DNA of 64,000 nt from Streptomyces albospinus. GTDB taxonomy: Bacteria > Actinomycetota > Actinomycetes > Streptomycetales > Streptomycetaceae. Shown here in pieces: positions 1-8,080 of the stretch. The notes under the pieces were generated by a model. The model was not told the origin of the DNA. It searched no databases and saw nothing but the letters and a program-made list of their open reading frames with translations. The stretch covers positions 1 to 64,000 of the forward strand of contig NZ_BMRP01000021.1 of the NCBI RefSeq assembly GCF_014648695.1. The letters run 5' to 3'. How positions within the stretch are numbered: position 1 is the first letter of the stretch; every line of letters starts with the position of its first letter. A program made the position numbers and the translations under genes.

Positions 1-19
1 TTCCATGCTTCACCCCCCG

Positions 20-793
20 TCACGCTGGCGGCTTGACATCACGATTGGGAAGTTCCTTCGGGGGCGTGCGGTCCGCGTCGACCTTCTCGGTGCGCACCAG
101 CTCGCCCCAGACGATGTAGCGGTAGTCCGAGGTGTAGACGGGGGTGCAGGTCGTGAGGGTGATGTAGCGGCCCGCCGCGTGCTTGCCGGACTCCGCGGGG
201 ACCTTGTCGAGGACGCTCACGTTGTACTTCGAGGTCTGCGGCAGCGTCGCGAAGACCTTGTAGACGTACCAGGTGTCCTTCGTCTCGAAGACGATCGGAT
301 CGCCGTCCTTGACCTTGTCGATGTTGTGGAACTTGGCGCCGTGGCCGTCGCGGTGCGCGGCGAGGGTGAAGTTGCCCTTCGTGTCCTGCGGCAGCGCCGA
401 CTTGACCGGCTTGGTGTAGTAGCCGGCGACGCCTTCGTTGAGGACGTCGGTGTCGGTGCCCTTCTTGACCAGCACCTCGCCGTTGTCCATCGCCGGTACG
501 TGCAGGAAGCCGATGCCGTCCTTGGTGTCCAGCTCCCCCGGCCCCTTGGGGCCGGCGGGCGGCGCCGCCGCCCAGTGCTTGCGGATCTGGTCGCTCTGCT
601 TGTGCGACTCGCGGTCGGCGAGGACGTTGGTCCACCACAGCGAGTAGGCGACGAACAGGCCCAGGATCACGCCGGCCGTGATCAGCAGCTCACCGATGAC
701 GCTGACGGCGGAGGCGACGACCGCCCACCTCCGGCGCGGGTTCGGTGACCGCGCGGACCGGTCGCTGTCCTGGTCGATTCCGCTGGCAGTCAC
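20..793 (-). CDS. class E sortase (first of three)
   Basis: Membrane-anchored transpeptidase of the class E sortase family, which joins LAxTG-type proteins to the cell wall. The 257-residue product has one membrane segment at about residues 26-53 near the N-terminus. The sortase barrel follows, with catalytic His147 in AAHRDGHG, Cys216 in TLTTC and Arg225 nine residues after the cysteine. The TLTTC context is typical of class E. It lies 26 bp downstream of the second sortase gene on the same strand, so the two are probably co-transcribed. No protein with a sortase sorting signal is visible in this window, so its substrates are encoded elsewhere. Family assignment is firm; substrate unknown. 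Confidence 0.93.
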   Translation of the reverse strand: MTASGIDQDSDRSARSPNPRRRWAVVASAVSVIGELLITAGVILGLFVAYSLWWTNVLADRESHKQSDQIRKHWAAAPPAGPKGPGELDTKDGIGFLHVPAMDNGEVLVKKGTDTDVLNEGVAGYYTKPVKSALPQDTKGNFTLAAHRDGHGAKFHNIDKVKDGDPIVFETKDTWYVYKVFATLPQTSKYNVSVLDKVPAESGKHAAGRYITLTTCTPVYTSDYRYIVWGELVRTEKVDADRTPPKELPNRDVKPPA

Positions 794-819
794 CGCGTCG
801 CACCCTTCTTTGGTTTCGC

Positions 820-2376
820 TCAGCCGGCGAGCGCTTCCGGTTTGCCCTTGCTCCGCGGTCGCTCGTCGACCATCTTGCCCCAGACGATCATTCGAAAGGT
901 ACTGGTGAATTCCGGGGTACAGGTGGTCAGGGTGATGTAGCGACCCGGACCGGTGAATCCCGAACCCGGCGGTACCGGACCGATCACGCTGGTGTTACTG
1001 GGGGACGTCTGCGGGAGGACGCTCTCCATCTCGTACGTGTAGTACGCGCTCTGCGTCTCCACGACGATTTTGTCGCCCTTGGTGAGCCGGTTGATGTACC
1101 GGAACGGCTCACCGTGGGTGTTGCGGTGGGCCGCGACCGCGAAGTTGCCCTTCGGGTCCCACGGCATCGCCGTCTTGACCCCGCTGCTGGCGTCGTAGTG
1201 GCCGATCATGCCGTGGTCCAGCACCGTGGTCTTGTCGATGCCCTCGGCGACCGGGGCCTTCACATCGAGCTTGGGGATGTACATGATCCCGAAGCGCTCA
1301 CCGACCGCGAGGTTCTTCTTCTCGCCGCCGCCCTTGTCCCACTGCTGCTGGAGCGTGTTGGCGGCGCCGCCCGCCTCCTCGTTGGCCCTCACGTTCGTCC
1401 ACCACAGCTGGTACGTGACGAACAGCAGCATCAGCACGCCGAGGGTGATGAACACTTCGCCCAGTGCGCGGCTGGCGATCAGGCTGGGGCTCTCCTTGGC
1501 GGCGCGCTGGGCGCGGCGGGCCTCGACCCGGGTCAGGGGGGCCTTGGGTGATTCGGCGGCGGACGCGGTGGCGGCAGCGGCGGCAGCGGCTGCCCCGCCT
1601 CCGTGGCGGCCGTGGCGGCCACCCCGCCGGGTGGCCTCCTGAGCGGCCTTGCGCCGGGCCGCTCGGCCTCCTGGCGCCGAAGCGGTCTCGGTTTCACGTG
1701 AAACCACCGCGGTGGCGTCGGTTTCACGTGAAACGGCGTCCCGGTCGCGCTCCGCCTGGCGCAGGGCCATGGTCTCCTCGTCCCGCTGCGGCCCGGGAAC
1801 GGCGGGCGCGGCGGGTCTCGGGACCAGCGGCGGAATCGTGGGGAGCGGCGCCGTCAGGGCCTCGGCGACCGTGAACGGCGGAGGTATCGGCTCGGTCCGC
1901 GCGGCGTAACTGCCGCCGCCGAGGCCGCCGTTGACCTGCCCGTAGTCGTCGCGCTCGGGACCGTAGGACTGCGGACGGCGCGGGGCGGGCGGGGTGTGCG
2001 GGGTGTCCTCGGGGCTGGGTTTCCGGTGCCGGGCAGCCGGCCGCGACTGGGGCTGGGCCGGCGGCGGGGGCTCGGTCCGGGCCGGCGGCCGGGGCTGGGC
2101 GGGCGGCTCGTGGTGCGGCCGGAACCAGGGGGAGCCCGGCCCCTCGTCGGTCCGGGGTGCCTGCTGCTCCTGCTCGTACGGTCCCGGCAGCGATGTCGCC
2201 GCCCGGCCCGGCAGGGGGTCGTTCAGCGGGTCGCGGAGCCGCCCGACCGCCGCCTCGAACGCATCGGGGTGCCCGTCGGGCTCTCCCGGCCCGTACGGAT
2301 CCTGCGCCCCGTACGGCCGCTCCGGCTCGTACGGGTCGTAGGATCTGCCGTCACGCTCGGGGCGCAGCGCGGTCAC
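820..2376 (-). CDS. class E sortase with long proline-rich N-terminal region
   Basis: Sortase of about 518 residues from a GTG start at 2376, chosen because it overlaps the TGA stop of the upstream amidotransferase gene (GTGA). A longer frame to 2478 would run into that gene. The first ~300 residues are Pro/Arg/Glu-rich and probably disordered and cytoplasmic. One membrane segment follows, then a catalytic barrel with His about 417 (AAHRNTHGEPF), Cys about 486 (TLTTC) and Arg about 495. Two perfect parS sites lie inside the disordered part and are translated as V-S-R-E-T. It is much longer than the two neighbouring sortases, only because of the N-terminal extension. Confidence 0.92.
   Translation of the reverse strand: MTALRPERDGRSYDPYEPERPYGAQDPYGPGEPDGHPDAFEAAVGRLRDPLNDPLPGRAATSLPGPYEQEQQAPRTDEGPGSPWFRPHHEPPAQPRPPARTEPPPPAQPQSRPAARHRKPSPEDTPHTPPAPRRPQSYGPERDDYGQVNGGLGGGSYAARTEPIPPPFTVAEALTAPLPTIPPLVPRPAAPAVPGPQRDEETMALRQAERDRDAVSRETDATAVVSRETETASAPGGRAARRKAAQEATRRGGRHGRHGGGAAAAAAAATASAAESPKAPLTRVEARRAQRAAKESPSLIASRALGEVFITLGVLMLLFVTYQLWWTNVRANEEAGGAANTLQQQWDKGGGEKKNLAVGERFGIMYIPKLDVKAPVAEGIDKTTVLDHGMIGHYDASSGVKTAMPWDPKGNFAVAAHRNTHGEPFRYINRLTKGDKIVVETQSAYYTYEMESVLPQTSPSNTSVIGPVPPGSGFTGPGRYITLTTCTPEFTSTFRMIVWGKMVDERPRSKGKPEALAG
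1691..1704. promoter_or_regulatory. parS: parS site, intragenic
   Basis: Perfect 14-bp palindrome gtttcacgtgaaac, the Streptomyces ParB binding site, about 25 kb left of oriC. It is inside the second sortase gene and is read as V-S-R-E-T. It sits 30 bp (centre to centre) from the next site. Confidence 0.95.
1721..1734. promoter_or_regulatory. parS: parS site, intragenic
   Basis: Second perfect gtttcacgtgaaac in the same sortase frame, again read as V-S-R-E-T in the disordered N-terminal part. With the site at 1691 it forms the outermost left pair of the window. Confidence 0.95.
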
Positions 2377-3029
2377 GCGCCGGCCTTGCCGACCACCGGG
2401 GCCAGCCCCGCCGAACGCCCCACCGCTCCCTCGTCGCCGCACTCCACCAGCCAGTTGGCGAGCATCTTGTGTCCCCACTCCGTCAGCACCGACTCGGGGT
2501 GGAACTGCACGCCCTCCACCGGGAGTTCACGGTGCCGCAGGCCCATGATGATCCGGCCGCCGGGGGCCTCGTCGGCCTCCGTCCAGGCGGTGACCGCCAG
2601 CACGTCGGGGACGGTGTCCGGCTCGACGGCGAGGGAGTGGTAGCGGGTGGCGGTGAAGGGCGACGGCAGCCCGGCGAAGACGCCGGCGCCCTCGTGCAGG
2701 ACGGGGGAGGTCTTGCCGTGCAGCAGCTCGGGCGCCCGGTCCACCACACCGCCGTAGGCGACGGCCATCGACTGGAGGCCCAGGCAGACACCGAACACCG
2801 GGACGCCGGTGTCCGCGCAGTGCCGGACCATGTCGACGCAGACCCCGGCCTGTTCGGGGGTGCCCGGCCCGGGGGAGAGCAGTACGCCGTCGAAGCCGTC
2901 CTGGGCGTGGCGCGGGGCGACCTCGTCGTTGCGCAGCACCTCGCATTCGGCGCCGAGCTGGTAGAGGTACTGGACGAGGTTGAAGACGAAGCTGTCGTAG
3001 TTGTCGACAACGAGAATGCGTGCGGTCAT
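2373..3029 (-). CDS. pabA: anthranilate/aminodeoxychorismate synthase glutamine amidotransferase subunit
   Basis: Class I glutamine amidotransferase of 218 residues (TrpG/PabA family). It hydrolyses glutamine and feeds ammonia to a chorismate-using partner for tryptophan or folate precursor synthesis. The triad is visible: Cys82 in GVCLGLQ, and His177 and Glu179 in FHPES. The start MTARILVVDNYDSF is typical. No chorismate-binding partner is nearby, so whether it serves folate or tryptophan cannot be decided here; the symbol is tentative. It overlaps the small membrane gene upstream by 4 bp (start ATG against stop TGA) and the sortase gene downstream by 4 bp, so translation is probably coupled. 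Confidence 0.88.
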   Translation of the reverse strand: MTARILVVDNYDSFVFNLVQYLYQLGAECEVLRNDEVAPRHAQDGFDGVLLSPGPGTPEQAGVCVDMVRHCADTGVPVFGVCLGLQSMAVAYGGVVDRAPELLHGKTSPVLHEGAGVFAGLPSPFTATRYHSLAVEPDTVPDVLAVTAWTEADEAPGGRIIMGLRHRELPVEGVQFHPESVLTEWGHKMLANWLVECGDEGAVGRSAGLAPVVGKAGA

Positions 3030-3202
3030 CGGGTGCCTGCCATCCCTTGGTCGACAGTGACGTCATTGAAGGGGAGCAGCGGCTCCGCCCACGGAAAGAC
3101 CCACTGGAAGAGCACGAAGACGACCGCCAGCACGAGCACCAGTGAAATCAGCGCCTTCACCCACGTGTTGCCCGGCAGATGCCGCCAGATCCAGCCGTAC
3201 AT
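3026..3202 (-). CDS. 58-residue membrane protein, function unknown
   Basis: Short gene that I translated by hand. It starts MYGWIWRHLPGNTWVKALI and has one strongly hydrophobic segment at about residues 16-34, followed by a short polar tail ending GMAGTR. The ATG at 3202 has the purine-rich stretch ggggac upstream, and the stop overlaps the start of the amidotransferase gene by 3 bp. Position and coupling suggest co-expression with the sortases. I know no function. The reading frame, ribosome site and overlap make it a credible gene. Confidence 0.75.
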   Translation of the reverse strand: MYGWIWRHLPGNTWVKALISLVLVLAVVFVLFQWVFPWAEPLLPFNDVTVDQGMAGTR

Positions 3203-3283
3203 GCTGTCGCTGTCCCCTTGCCGATGCCCGTTGACGATGTCGATTCGACACCAGAGTAAGGGGAGAGGCCGTGGGCAGGTGGG

Positions 3284-3976
3284 TCAGCCGGTCAAAGCCG
3301 ATGGCCTTCCCTGCTCGACGGGTTGGGTGGAATCCAGGTGGGCCCAGGCGATCAGCCGGTGGCTGTGTCCCCACTCCGGCTCGCAGGTGGTCAGGGTCAG
3401 ATAGCGTCCGGGGCCCCGGTAGCCGGACTTCTGCGGTACGGGGTCGATCACGCCGATGTCGGCGGGCAGCGTCGTATAGGGCCGGTTGTCGATGCGGTAG
3501 GTGAACCAGGTCGTCCCGTCGGTGAGGACGACGGCGTCTCCGGGGCGGAGTTCGGGGAAGTCCTTGAAGGGGTCGCCGTAGGTGCGGCGGTGGCCGGCGA
3601 CGGCGAAGTTGCCGGTCTCGCCGAGCCGGGCGGTGCGGTCGTAGTGGCCGAGGCCGCGCTGGAGGACGCCGGTGGTGGTGCCTTGCAGGACGGGCTTGGC
3701 CCAGTCCGTCCCGAGCCGCGGGATGTACATGACGGCGAAGGGCTTGCCGGGTTCGTAGGGGCGGGGTTCGGCGGCGGGCGGGGCCGCGGACCTGCCGGCG
3801 GAGGCGGCGGGTGGGCCCGCCGACCACTGGTCCTGGAGTCTGCCGATCTCGCCGTCCATCGCGCTGTCGGCCCGGATGCCGGTCCAGAAGAGGAGGTAGA
3901 CGACGAAGAGGACGATCAGCGTGCCGGCGGTGACGCAGATTTCGCTGGCCGTCCGTACGATCCACCGCACCGTCAT
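3284..3976 (-). CDS. class E sortase (third)
   Basis: Sortase of 230 residues from the ATG at 3976 (MTVRWIVRTASE). A longer frame to 4321 only overlaps the DUF881 gene and is rejected. One membrane segment spans about residues 9-31. The barrel carries His129 (AGHRRTYGDPF), Cys198 (TLTTCEPEW) and Arg207. It differs from the other two in having Glu-Pro rather than Thr-Pro after the catalytic cysteine. It follows the DUF881 gene after 38 bp on the same strand. Three complete sortases within 4 kb suggest stepwise duplication or distinct substrates. Confidence 0.92.
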   Translation of the reverse strand: MTVRWIVRTASEICVTAGTLIVLFVVYLLFWTGIRADSAMDGEIGRLQDQWSAGPPAASAGRSAAPPAAEPRPYEPGKPFAVMYIPRLGTDWAKPVLQGTTTGVLQRGLGHYDRTARLGETGNFAVAGHRRTYGDPFKDFPELRPGDAVVLTDGTTWFTYRIDNRPYTTLPADIGVIDPVPQKSGYRGPGRYLTLTTCEPEWGHSHRLIAWAHLDSTQPVEQGRPSALTG

Positions 3977-4014
3977 CCGGACCCGCCCCTCCCCGCCGCC
4001 CCGCGGGGTGCGGG

Positions 4015-4785
4015 TTACGGCTTCACAGGCTGTGCGTAGTGGAGATCCACTGTGCCGGAGTAGCCGGGAAGAGTCACCGCCTCGTGCTGGTCGACTTTCC
4101 AGCCGAGGCCGTAGGCGTTGACGTACTGGAGGTAGTTCTGGATGGCGGGGGACGCGGTGAGCGCCCGGTTGAGCGCATCGCGGTCGCCGACGGCGGTGAT
4201 CTTGTACGGCGGGGAGTAGACGCGGCCCTGGAGGATCAGGGTGTTGCCGACGCAGCGGACCGCGCTGGTGGAGATCAGCCGCTGGTCCATGACCTTGATG
4301 CCCTTGGCGCCGCCGTGCCACAGGGCGTTCACCACGGCCTGGAGGTCCTGCTGGTGGATGACCAGGTCGTTGGGCTGCGGCTCGGGGATGCCGGGAATCT
4401 TGGCGGTGGCGTTCGGCGGGGCGTCCATGAGCGTGACCGTCACGCCCTGGCCGGACAGCGGGTCCAGGCCGGCGCTCTTCTCCAGTGCCTTGAGCTTGGC
4501 CTGCTCGGTCGTGGAGCTGCTGGTGTCGCGCCGGGCCAGCCCGTCGACCTGCGCGCGCAGGGTGGCGTTGCGGTCGTCCTGGGAGCCGTTCTTGTGGCTG
4601 CGTTCCTGGATGAGGTCGGACAGCCGCAGCATCGAGTCGTCGGAGCGGAGATTGGTGCCGCGGGCGGTGTCGAAGCTCAGCCAGAACATCAGCCCGGCGA
4701 GCGCGAAGACGACGAGGGTGAGGAGCCGGACGGGTCGCAGCCGCGGTCGGGCCGGACGCCCGGAGGAGTCAGCGGAATTGCTCAA
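4015..4785 (-). CDS. DUF881 family membrane protein
   Basis: Protein of 256 residues with a short basic N-terminus, one membrane segment at about residues 18-37 (LLTLVVFALAGLMFWLSF), a coiled stretch at about 50-105, then the DUF881 domain with the typical SGQGVTVTLMDAPPN and LVIHQQDLQAVVNALW motifs. DUF881 proteins are common beside actinobacterial division genes; the molecular role is not established. The start is a TTG at 4785, preceded by aggag and aaggg; I see no in-frame ATG or GTG nearby. It is divergent from crgA, which starts 178 bp away. Confidence 0.85.
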   Translation of the reverse strand: MSNSADSSGRPARPRLRPVRLLTLVVFALAGLMFWLSFDTARGTNLRSDDSMLRLSDLIQERSHKNGSQDDRNATLRAQVDGLARRDTSSSTTEQAKLKALEKSAGLDPLSGQGVTVTLMDAPPNATAKIPGIPEPQPNDLVIHQQDLQAVVNALWHGGAKGIKVMDQRLISTSAVRCVGNTLILQGRVYSPPYKITAVGDRDALNRALTASPAIQNYLQYVNAYGLGWKVDQHEAVTLPGYSGTVDLHYAQPVKP

Positions 4786-4900
4786 CGTACCCTTACTCCT
4801 TACGACGCCGCGGAAGCACTACGCTAACGGACGCCCGGGAAGGAATCCGTTCCCACCGTGTCCGCCCCCTGGCTCCCGTTCCGTACCGCCCCCGCACGGA

Positions 4901-4939
4901 TGGGGGCACCGCCCGCTCGCCGTGGAGAGCGGGGGAGCA
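4901..4939. repeat. GC-rich dispersed element, copy 1
   Basis: Starts with tgggggcaccgccc, has a short inverted repeat (cccgctc/gagcggg) and ends gggggagc. A second element with the same layout is at 13033-13074. I recall similar short repeats scattered through Streptomyces genomes. This copy lies in the DUF881/crgA spacer, just ahead of the crgA ribosome site. Confidence 0.45.
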
Positions 4940-4962
4940 GCACATCGACAGGAGAGTTCCTC

Positions 4963-5217
4963 GTGCCGAAGTCACGGATCCGCAAGAAGGACGACTTCAC
5001 GCCGCCGCCGGCGAAGACCACCGCCCTGAAGATGAACTCAGGACGTGGCTGGGTCGCGCCGCTGATGCTGGCGATGTTCCTGATCGGCCTGGCGTGGATC
5101 GTGCTGTTCTACGTGTCCGAGGGCGATCTCCCGATCAAGGCGATGGGCAACTGGAACATCGTGTGCGGCTTCGGCTTCATCGCGGTGGGCTTCGGTATCT
5201 CCACGCAGTGGAAGTAG
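4963..5217 (+). CDS. crgA: cell division protein CrgA
   Basis: 84-residue membrane protein that controls septum formation in actinobacteria. In Streptomyces it affects FtsZ ring formation during sporulation, and in mycobacteria it links FtsZ to peptidoglycan synthases. The start is the GTG at 4963 (VPKSRIRKKDDFTPPP), 7 bp after ggagag; a longer upstream frame has no support. Two membrane segments are visible, at about residues 32-50 and 63-80. The protein ends GISTQWK. Size and sequence fit the family fully. Confidence 0.95.
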   Translation: MPKSRIRKKDDFTPPPAKTTALKMNSGRGWVAPLMLAMFLIGLAWIVLFYVSEGDLPIKAMGNWNIVCGFGFIAVGFGISTQWK

Positions 5218-5247
5218 CGCAAGCCCTGCCCAAGGCCATCCACACAG

Positions 5248-5434
5248 TTATCCACAGCCGGGGAAAACTTCAGAAGATCTGTGGATAACCTTCGGGAGGT
5301 TGACGCCGGTGTGACCGGTGGTAGCCGTCCACGGTCTGCGTCTCCCCCTGTCCTTCCTGGGGAAACGCAGGCCGACGGGGTCCGGGGGGATCTTCCGCAC
5401 AGCATGCACAAGATCCGCCACGCACTGTGGACAA
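5248..5434. promoter_or_regulatory. cluster of three perfect DnaA boxes
   Basis: The spacer between convergent crgA and the rhomboid gene contains ttatccaca at 5248-5256, tgtggataa at 5280-5288 (opposite orientation) and tgtggacaa at 5426-5434. All three match the Streptomyces DnaA box TTRTCCACA at 9 of 9 bases. They lie about 21 kb from oriC, with no replication gene nearby. Confidence 0.75.
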
Positions 5435-5461
5435 CGTCGCCCGATGGTGTGGGTACGGACC

Positions 5462-6370
5462 TCAGCCCACCAGCTGAAGGGTCCGTACCCACACCACCGC
5501 GACGATCGCGAGCAGCGCCAGCGCACACGTCCCGGCGTGCACCAGCGTCCGGCGGTCGCGCGGCGCGTGCACCATCCCGAACGCCACCGCGGCTCCCACG
5601 ACCAGCCCGCCGACATGCGCCTGCCAGGCGATATTCGGCCACAGGAACGTGAAGGCCAGGTTGAGGCCGAGCAGGATCAGCACCGGCTTCATGTCGTAGC
5701 GCAGCCGGCGCATCAGCACCGCCGTCGCGCCCAGCAGCCCGAAGATCGCGCCGGACGCCCCCAGCGAGGGCTGGTTCTGCGCGGCGAGCAGGTACGTCAG
5801 AGCGCTGCCGCCGAGGCCGGCGAGCAGGTAGAGCGTGATGTAGCGGAGCCGGCCGAGCGCCGCCTCCAGGGGCGGGCCCAGCCACCACAGCGAGAGCATG
5901 TTGAAGGCGATGTGCGGGATCTGCTGGTGCAGGAAGATCGCGGTCAGCAGGCGGTACCACTCGCCGTGGGCGACGCCGACGAGCTGGTAACGGCTCGGGT
6001 CGAGGGCGAGTCCGAGCATGTCCAGCCGGTCGACCAGGCCGCTGCCGGACGCCAGGACCGCGACGAAGACGGCGGCGTTGATGCCCAGGAGGATCTTGGT
6101 GATCAGCCGCGGGTCGGCGGTGACCGTGCCGCCCGCTATCGTGCGCGGCGCACTCGCCCCCGGCGCGTGGCCGGTGCCGCCGCCGTTGCGTACGCAGTCC
6201 GGGCACTGGAAGCCGACCGAGGCGCTGACCATGCACTCCGGGCAGATCGGCCGGTCGCAGCGGGTGCACCGGATGCCGGTCGTCCGGTCCGGATGGCGGT
6301 AGCAGCCGGAGCGGCCGTCCCGGCCGTGCGCGTCCTGCGGCTCCTGCGGGCTGCCTGGCACCTGGTCCAT
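5462..6370 (-). CDS. rhomboid family intramembrane serine protease with N-terminal zinc ribbon
   Basis: Intramembrane protease of 302 residues. The ATG at 6370 (MDQVPGSPQEP) was chosen over an upstream frame that crosses a terminator hairpin. The N-terminus carries a B-box-like cysteine cluster: C23, H26, C35, C38, C43, C46, C56 and C59. The rhomboid core follows, with HxxxN at 153-157, catalytic Ser206 in GASGAIFG and His252 in WQAHVGG, within about six or seven membrane segments. Substrate unknown. The order cyclophilin then rhomboid on one strand is usual in Streptomyces. Confidence 0.92.
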   Translation of the reverse strand: MDQVPGSPQEPQDAHGRDGRSGCYRHPDRTTGIRCTRCDRPICPECMVSASVGFQCPDCVRNGGGTGHAPGASAPRTIAGGTVTADPRLITKILLGINAAVFVAVLASGSGLVDRLDMLGLALDPSRYQLVGVAHGEWYRLLTAIFLHQQIPHIAFNMLSLWWLGPPLEAALGRLRYITLYLLAGLGGSALTYLLAAQNQPSLGASGAIFGLLGATAVLMRRLRYDMKPVLILLGLNLAFTFLWPNIAWQAHVGGLVVGAAVAFGMVHAPRDRRTLVHAGTCALALLAIVAVVWVRTLQLVG

Positions 6371-6411
6371 GGTCCCCTCGTCCTCTTTCTCGCCTGAGCG
6401 CGTGAACACAC

Positions 6412-6442
6412 CGCCCCGCCCGGTGTACGACCGGGCGGGGCG
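6412..6442 (-). terminator. hairpin terminator of the cyclophilin gene
   Basis: Perfect 13-bp arms (cgccccgcccggt and its complement) around a 5-base loop. It lies between the cyclophilin stop and the rhomboid start, so the two genes probably have separate transcripts. Confidence 0.7.
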
Positions 6443-6482
6443 TAATGGTTCCCCCGGACCTTGCCGGGGCACAAGACGCGCC

Positions 6483-7010
6483 TCAGCGGGTCTCGACGAC
6501 CACCGACTGGATGACGACGTCCTGGACCGGACGGTCGGTGCGCGGGTTGGTCTGGGTGTTGGCGATGGCGTCCACGACCTTCTTGCTGGCGTCGTTGGTG
6601 ACCTCGCCGAAGATGGTGTGCTTGCCGGTCAGCCACGCGGTCGGCGCGACGGTGATGAAGAACTGCGAGCCGTTGGTGCCCGGACCGGCGTTGGCCATGG
6701 CCAGCAGGTACGGCTTGTTGAACGCCAGGTCGGGGTGGAACTCGTCGGCGAACTCGTAACCGGGACCGCCGGTGCCGTTGCCCAGCGGGTCACCGCCCTG
6801 GAGCATGAAGCCGCTGATGACCCGGTGGAAGACGGTGCCGTCGTACAGCCGGTCGGTGGACTTCTTGCCGGTCGCCGGGTGGGTCCACTCCCGCTCGCCG
6901 TTGGCGAGCTCGACGAAGTTCTTGACCGTCTTCGGTGCATGGTTCGGCAGGAGCCGAATCTCGATGTCGCCCTGGTTCGTCTTCAGGGTGGCGTAGAGCT
7001 GCTCAGCCAC
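6483..7010 (-). CDS. peptidyl-prolyl cis-trans isomerase, cyclophilin type
   Basis: Cytoplasmic cyclophilin of 175 residues without a signal peptide. It speeds cis-trans isomerisation of Xaa-Pro bonds during folding. Diagnostic motifs are present in order: FHRVISGFMLQGGDP (with the catalytic Arg), GPGTNGSQFFI and WLTGKHTIFGEV. The loop carrying EREWTHPATGKKSTD is typical of the actinobacterial form. It is divergent from the DUF5324 gene across a spacer of about 294 bp that must hold both promoters. Confidence 0.95.
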   Translation of the reverse strand: MAEQLYATLKTNQGDIEIRLLPNHAPKTVKNFVELANGEREWTHPATGKKSTDRLYDGTVFHRVISGFMLQGGDPLGNGTGGPGYEFADEFHPDLAFNKPYLLAMANAGPGTNGSQFFITVAPTAWLTGKHTIFGEVTNDASKKVVDAIANTQTNPRTDRPVQDVVIQSVVVETR

Positions 7011-7304
7011 GATCTACCTTCCATAAGTCTTCACTGACGGTCCCTGATCCTCGCATGAAGCGCCCGCCGAGCGCCCGGCCGCCACCTCTTGACGGTGTTC
7101 GTACTCATTTCTTGCGCACGATGCGACGCAGCGTGGCATTGTCGTCACAAGGCTCCGGAAGGTCCCCAATGACCCGGATGCCCGCTCGCACATGCCGTAC
7201 GACGCCCGAGCGGGCATGCTCGTCAATCGGGTGGACAGGCGACAGAGCAGCAACGGGGGAGCAGCCCCCGCAACCCGGACACACCGCCGAGGAGGAGGAT
7301 CCCC

Positions 7305-8021
7305 GTGACCCGCAAGGACAGCGTGCGCGCCGCGACCGGCACCGCCAGGGACAGCGTGCGGCATGCAGCGGAGGTGGTGGCTCCCTATGCCGGTACGGCC
7401 AAGGACGCCGCTGTCCAGTACGCATCCGAGGCCCGTACGCGGCTGGCGCCGGTGGTGGCCGAGGCGGCGCACCAGGCCCGTTCCCAGTACGACGCCCATC
7501 TGCACCCGCGTATCGAGCACGCCCGCGGCGCGCTGCCGCCCAAGGTGGACGCGGCGGCGACCCGGGCGGCCTGCCGCACCCGCAAGGCGGCCCGCCAGGC
7601 GGCCGACTACGCCGCCCCGCGGCTGGAGTACGCCGTGGACAGCGCCCGTGCGGCGGCCGAGCCGGTGCGCGAGGAGGCGCTCGCCCGGGGCACCGCGGCG
7701 CTCGCCGCGCTCCGCGGCCAGGTGACCGCCGCGGAGATCGAGAAGCTCCAGAAGAAGCAGCACCGCCGGGCCGCCTGCGGCAGGGCGGCCAAGCGGCTGG
7801 CGCTGCTGGGCATCGTGGTGGCCGGGGCGGTCGCCGCCTGGAAGTGGTGGGACAAGCAGGCCAACCCGGACTGGCTGGTCGAGCCGCCGGCCCCCACCGA
7901 GGTCGGTGAGCGCGGCCATCTGAGCGCCGTCGACGGCAGCGAGGGCGCCCCGCTCGACCCCGAGGTCCAGGCCAAGCAGGCCGAGACCGACGACGGCGAA
8001 CGGGGCGGCGGCACCGCCTGA
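7305..8021 (+). CDS. DUF5324 family protein
   Basis: 238-residue protein from a GTG start (MTRKDSVRAATGTARDSV), preceded by aggaggagga. The N-terminal ~150 residues form an Ala-rich amphipathic region with repeated A-x-x-A patterns, which looks like a coiled or apolipoprotein-like helix. One membrane segment lies at about residues 162-180 (LALLGIVVAGAVAAWKWW), followed by an acidic tail. Function unknown. A strong bidirectional hairpin separates it from the convergent LysR gene. Confidence 0.82.
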   Translation: MTRKDSVRAATGTARDSVRHAAEVVAPYAGTAKDAAVQYASEARTRLAPVVAEAAHQARSQYDAHLHPRIEHARGALPPKVDAAATRAACRTRKAARQAADYAAPRLEYAVDSARAAAEPVREEALARGTAALAALRGQVTAAEIEKLQKKQHRRAACGRAAKRLALLGIVVAGAVAAWKWWDKQANPDWLVEPPAPTEVGERGHLSAVDGSEGAPLDPEVQAKQAETDDGERGGGTA

Positions 8022-8029
8022 TCCGCACC

Positions 8030-8071
8030 GCCACCGGGCCGCGCTCCCTCACGGGGGCGCGGCCCGGTGGC
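8030..8071. terminator. bidirectional terminator between DUF5324 and LysR genes
   Basis: 15-bp perfect arms (gccaccgggccgcgc and complement) around a 12-base loop, placed between convergent stop codons. Confidence 0.75.
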
Positions 8072-8080
8072 GTACGGCCC

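Noticed and set aside
4285..4321. 345-codon version of the third sortase
   Set aside because: The extra 115 residues overlap the DUF881 gene and show no homology; the ATG at 3976 gives a normal membrane anchor.
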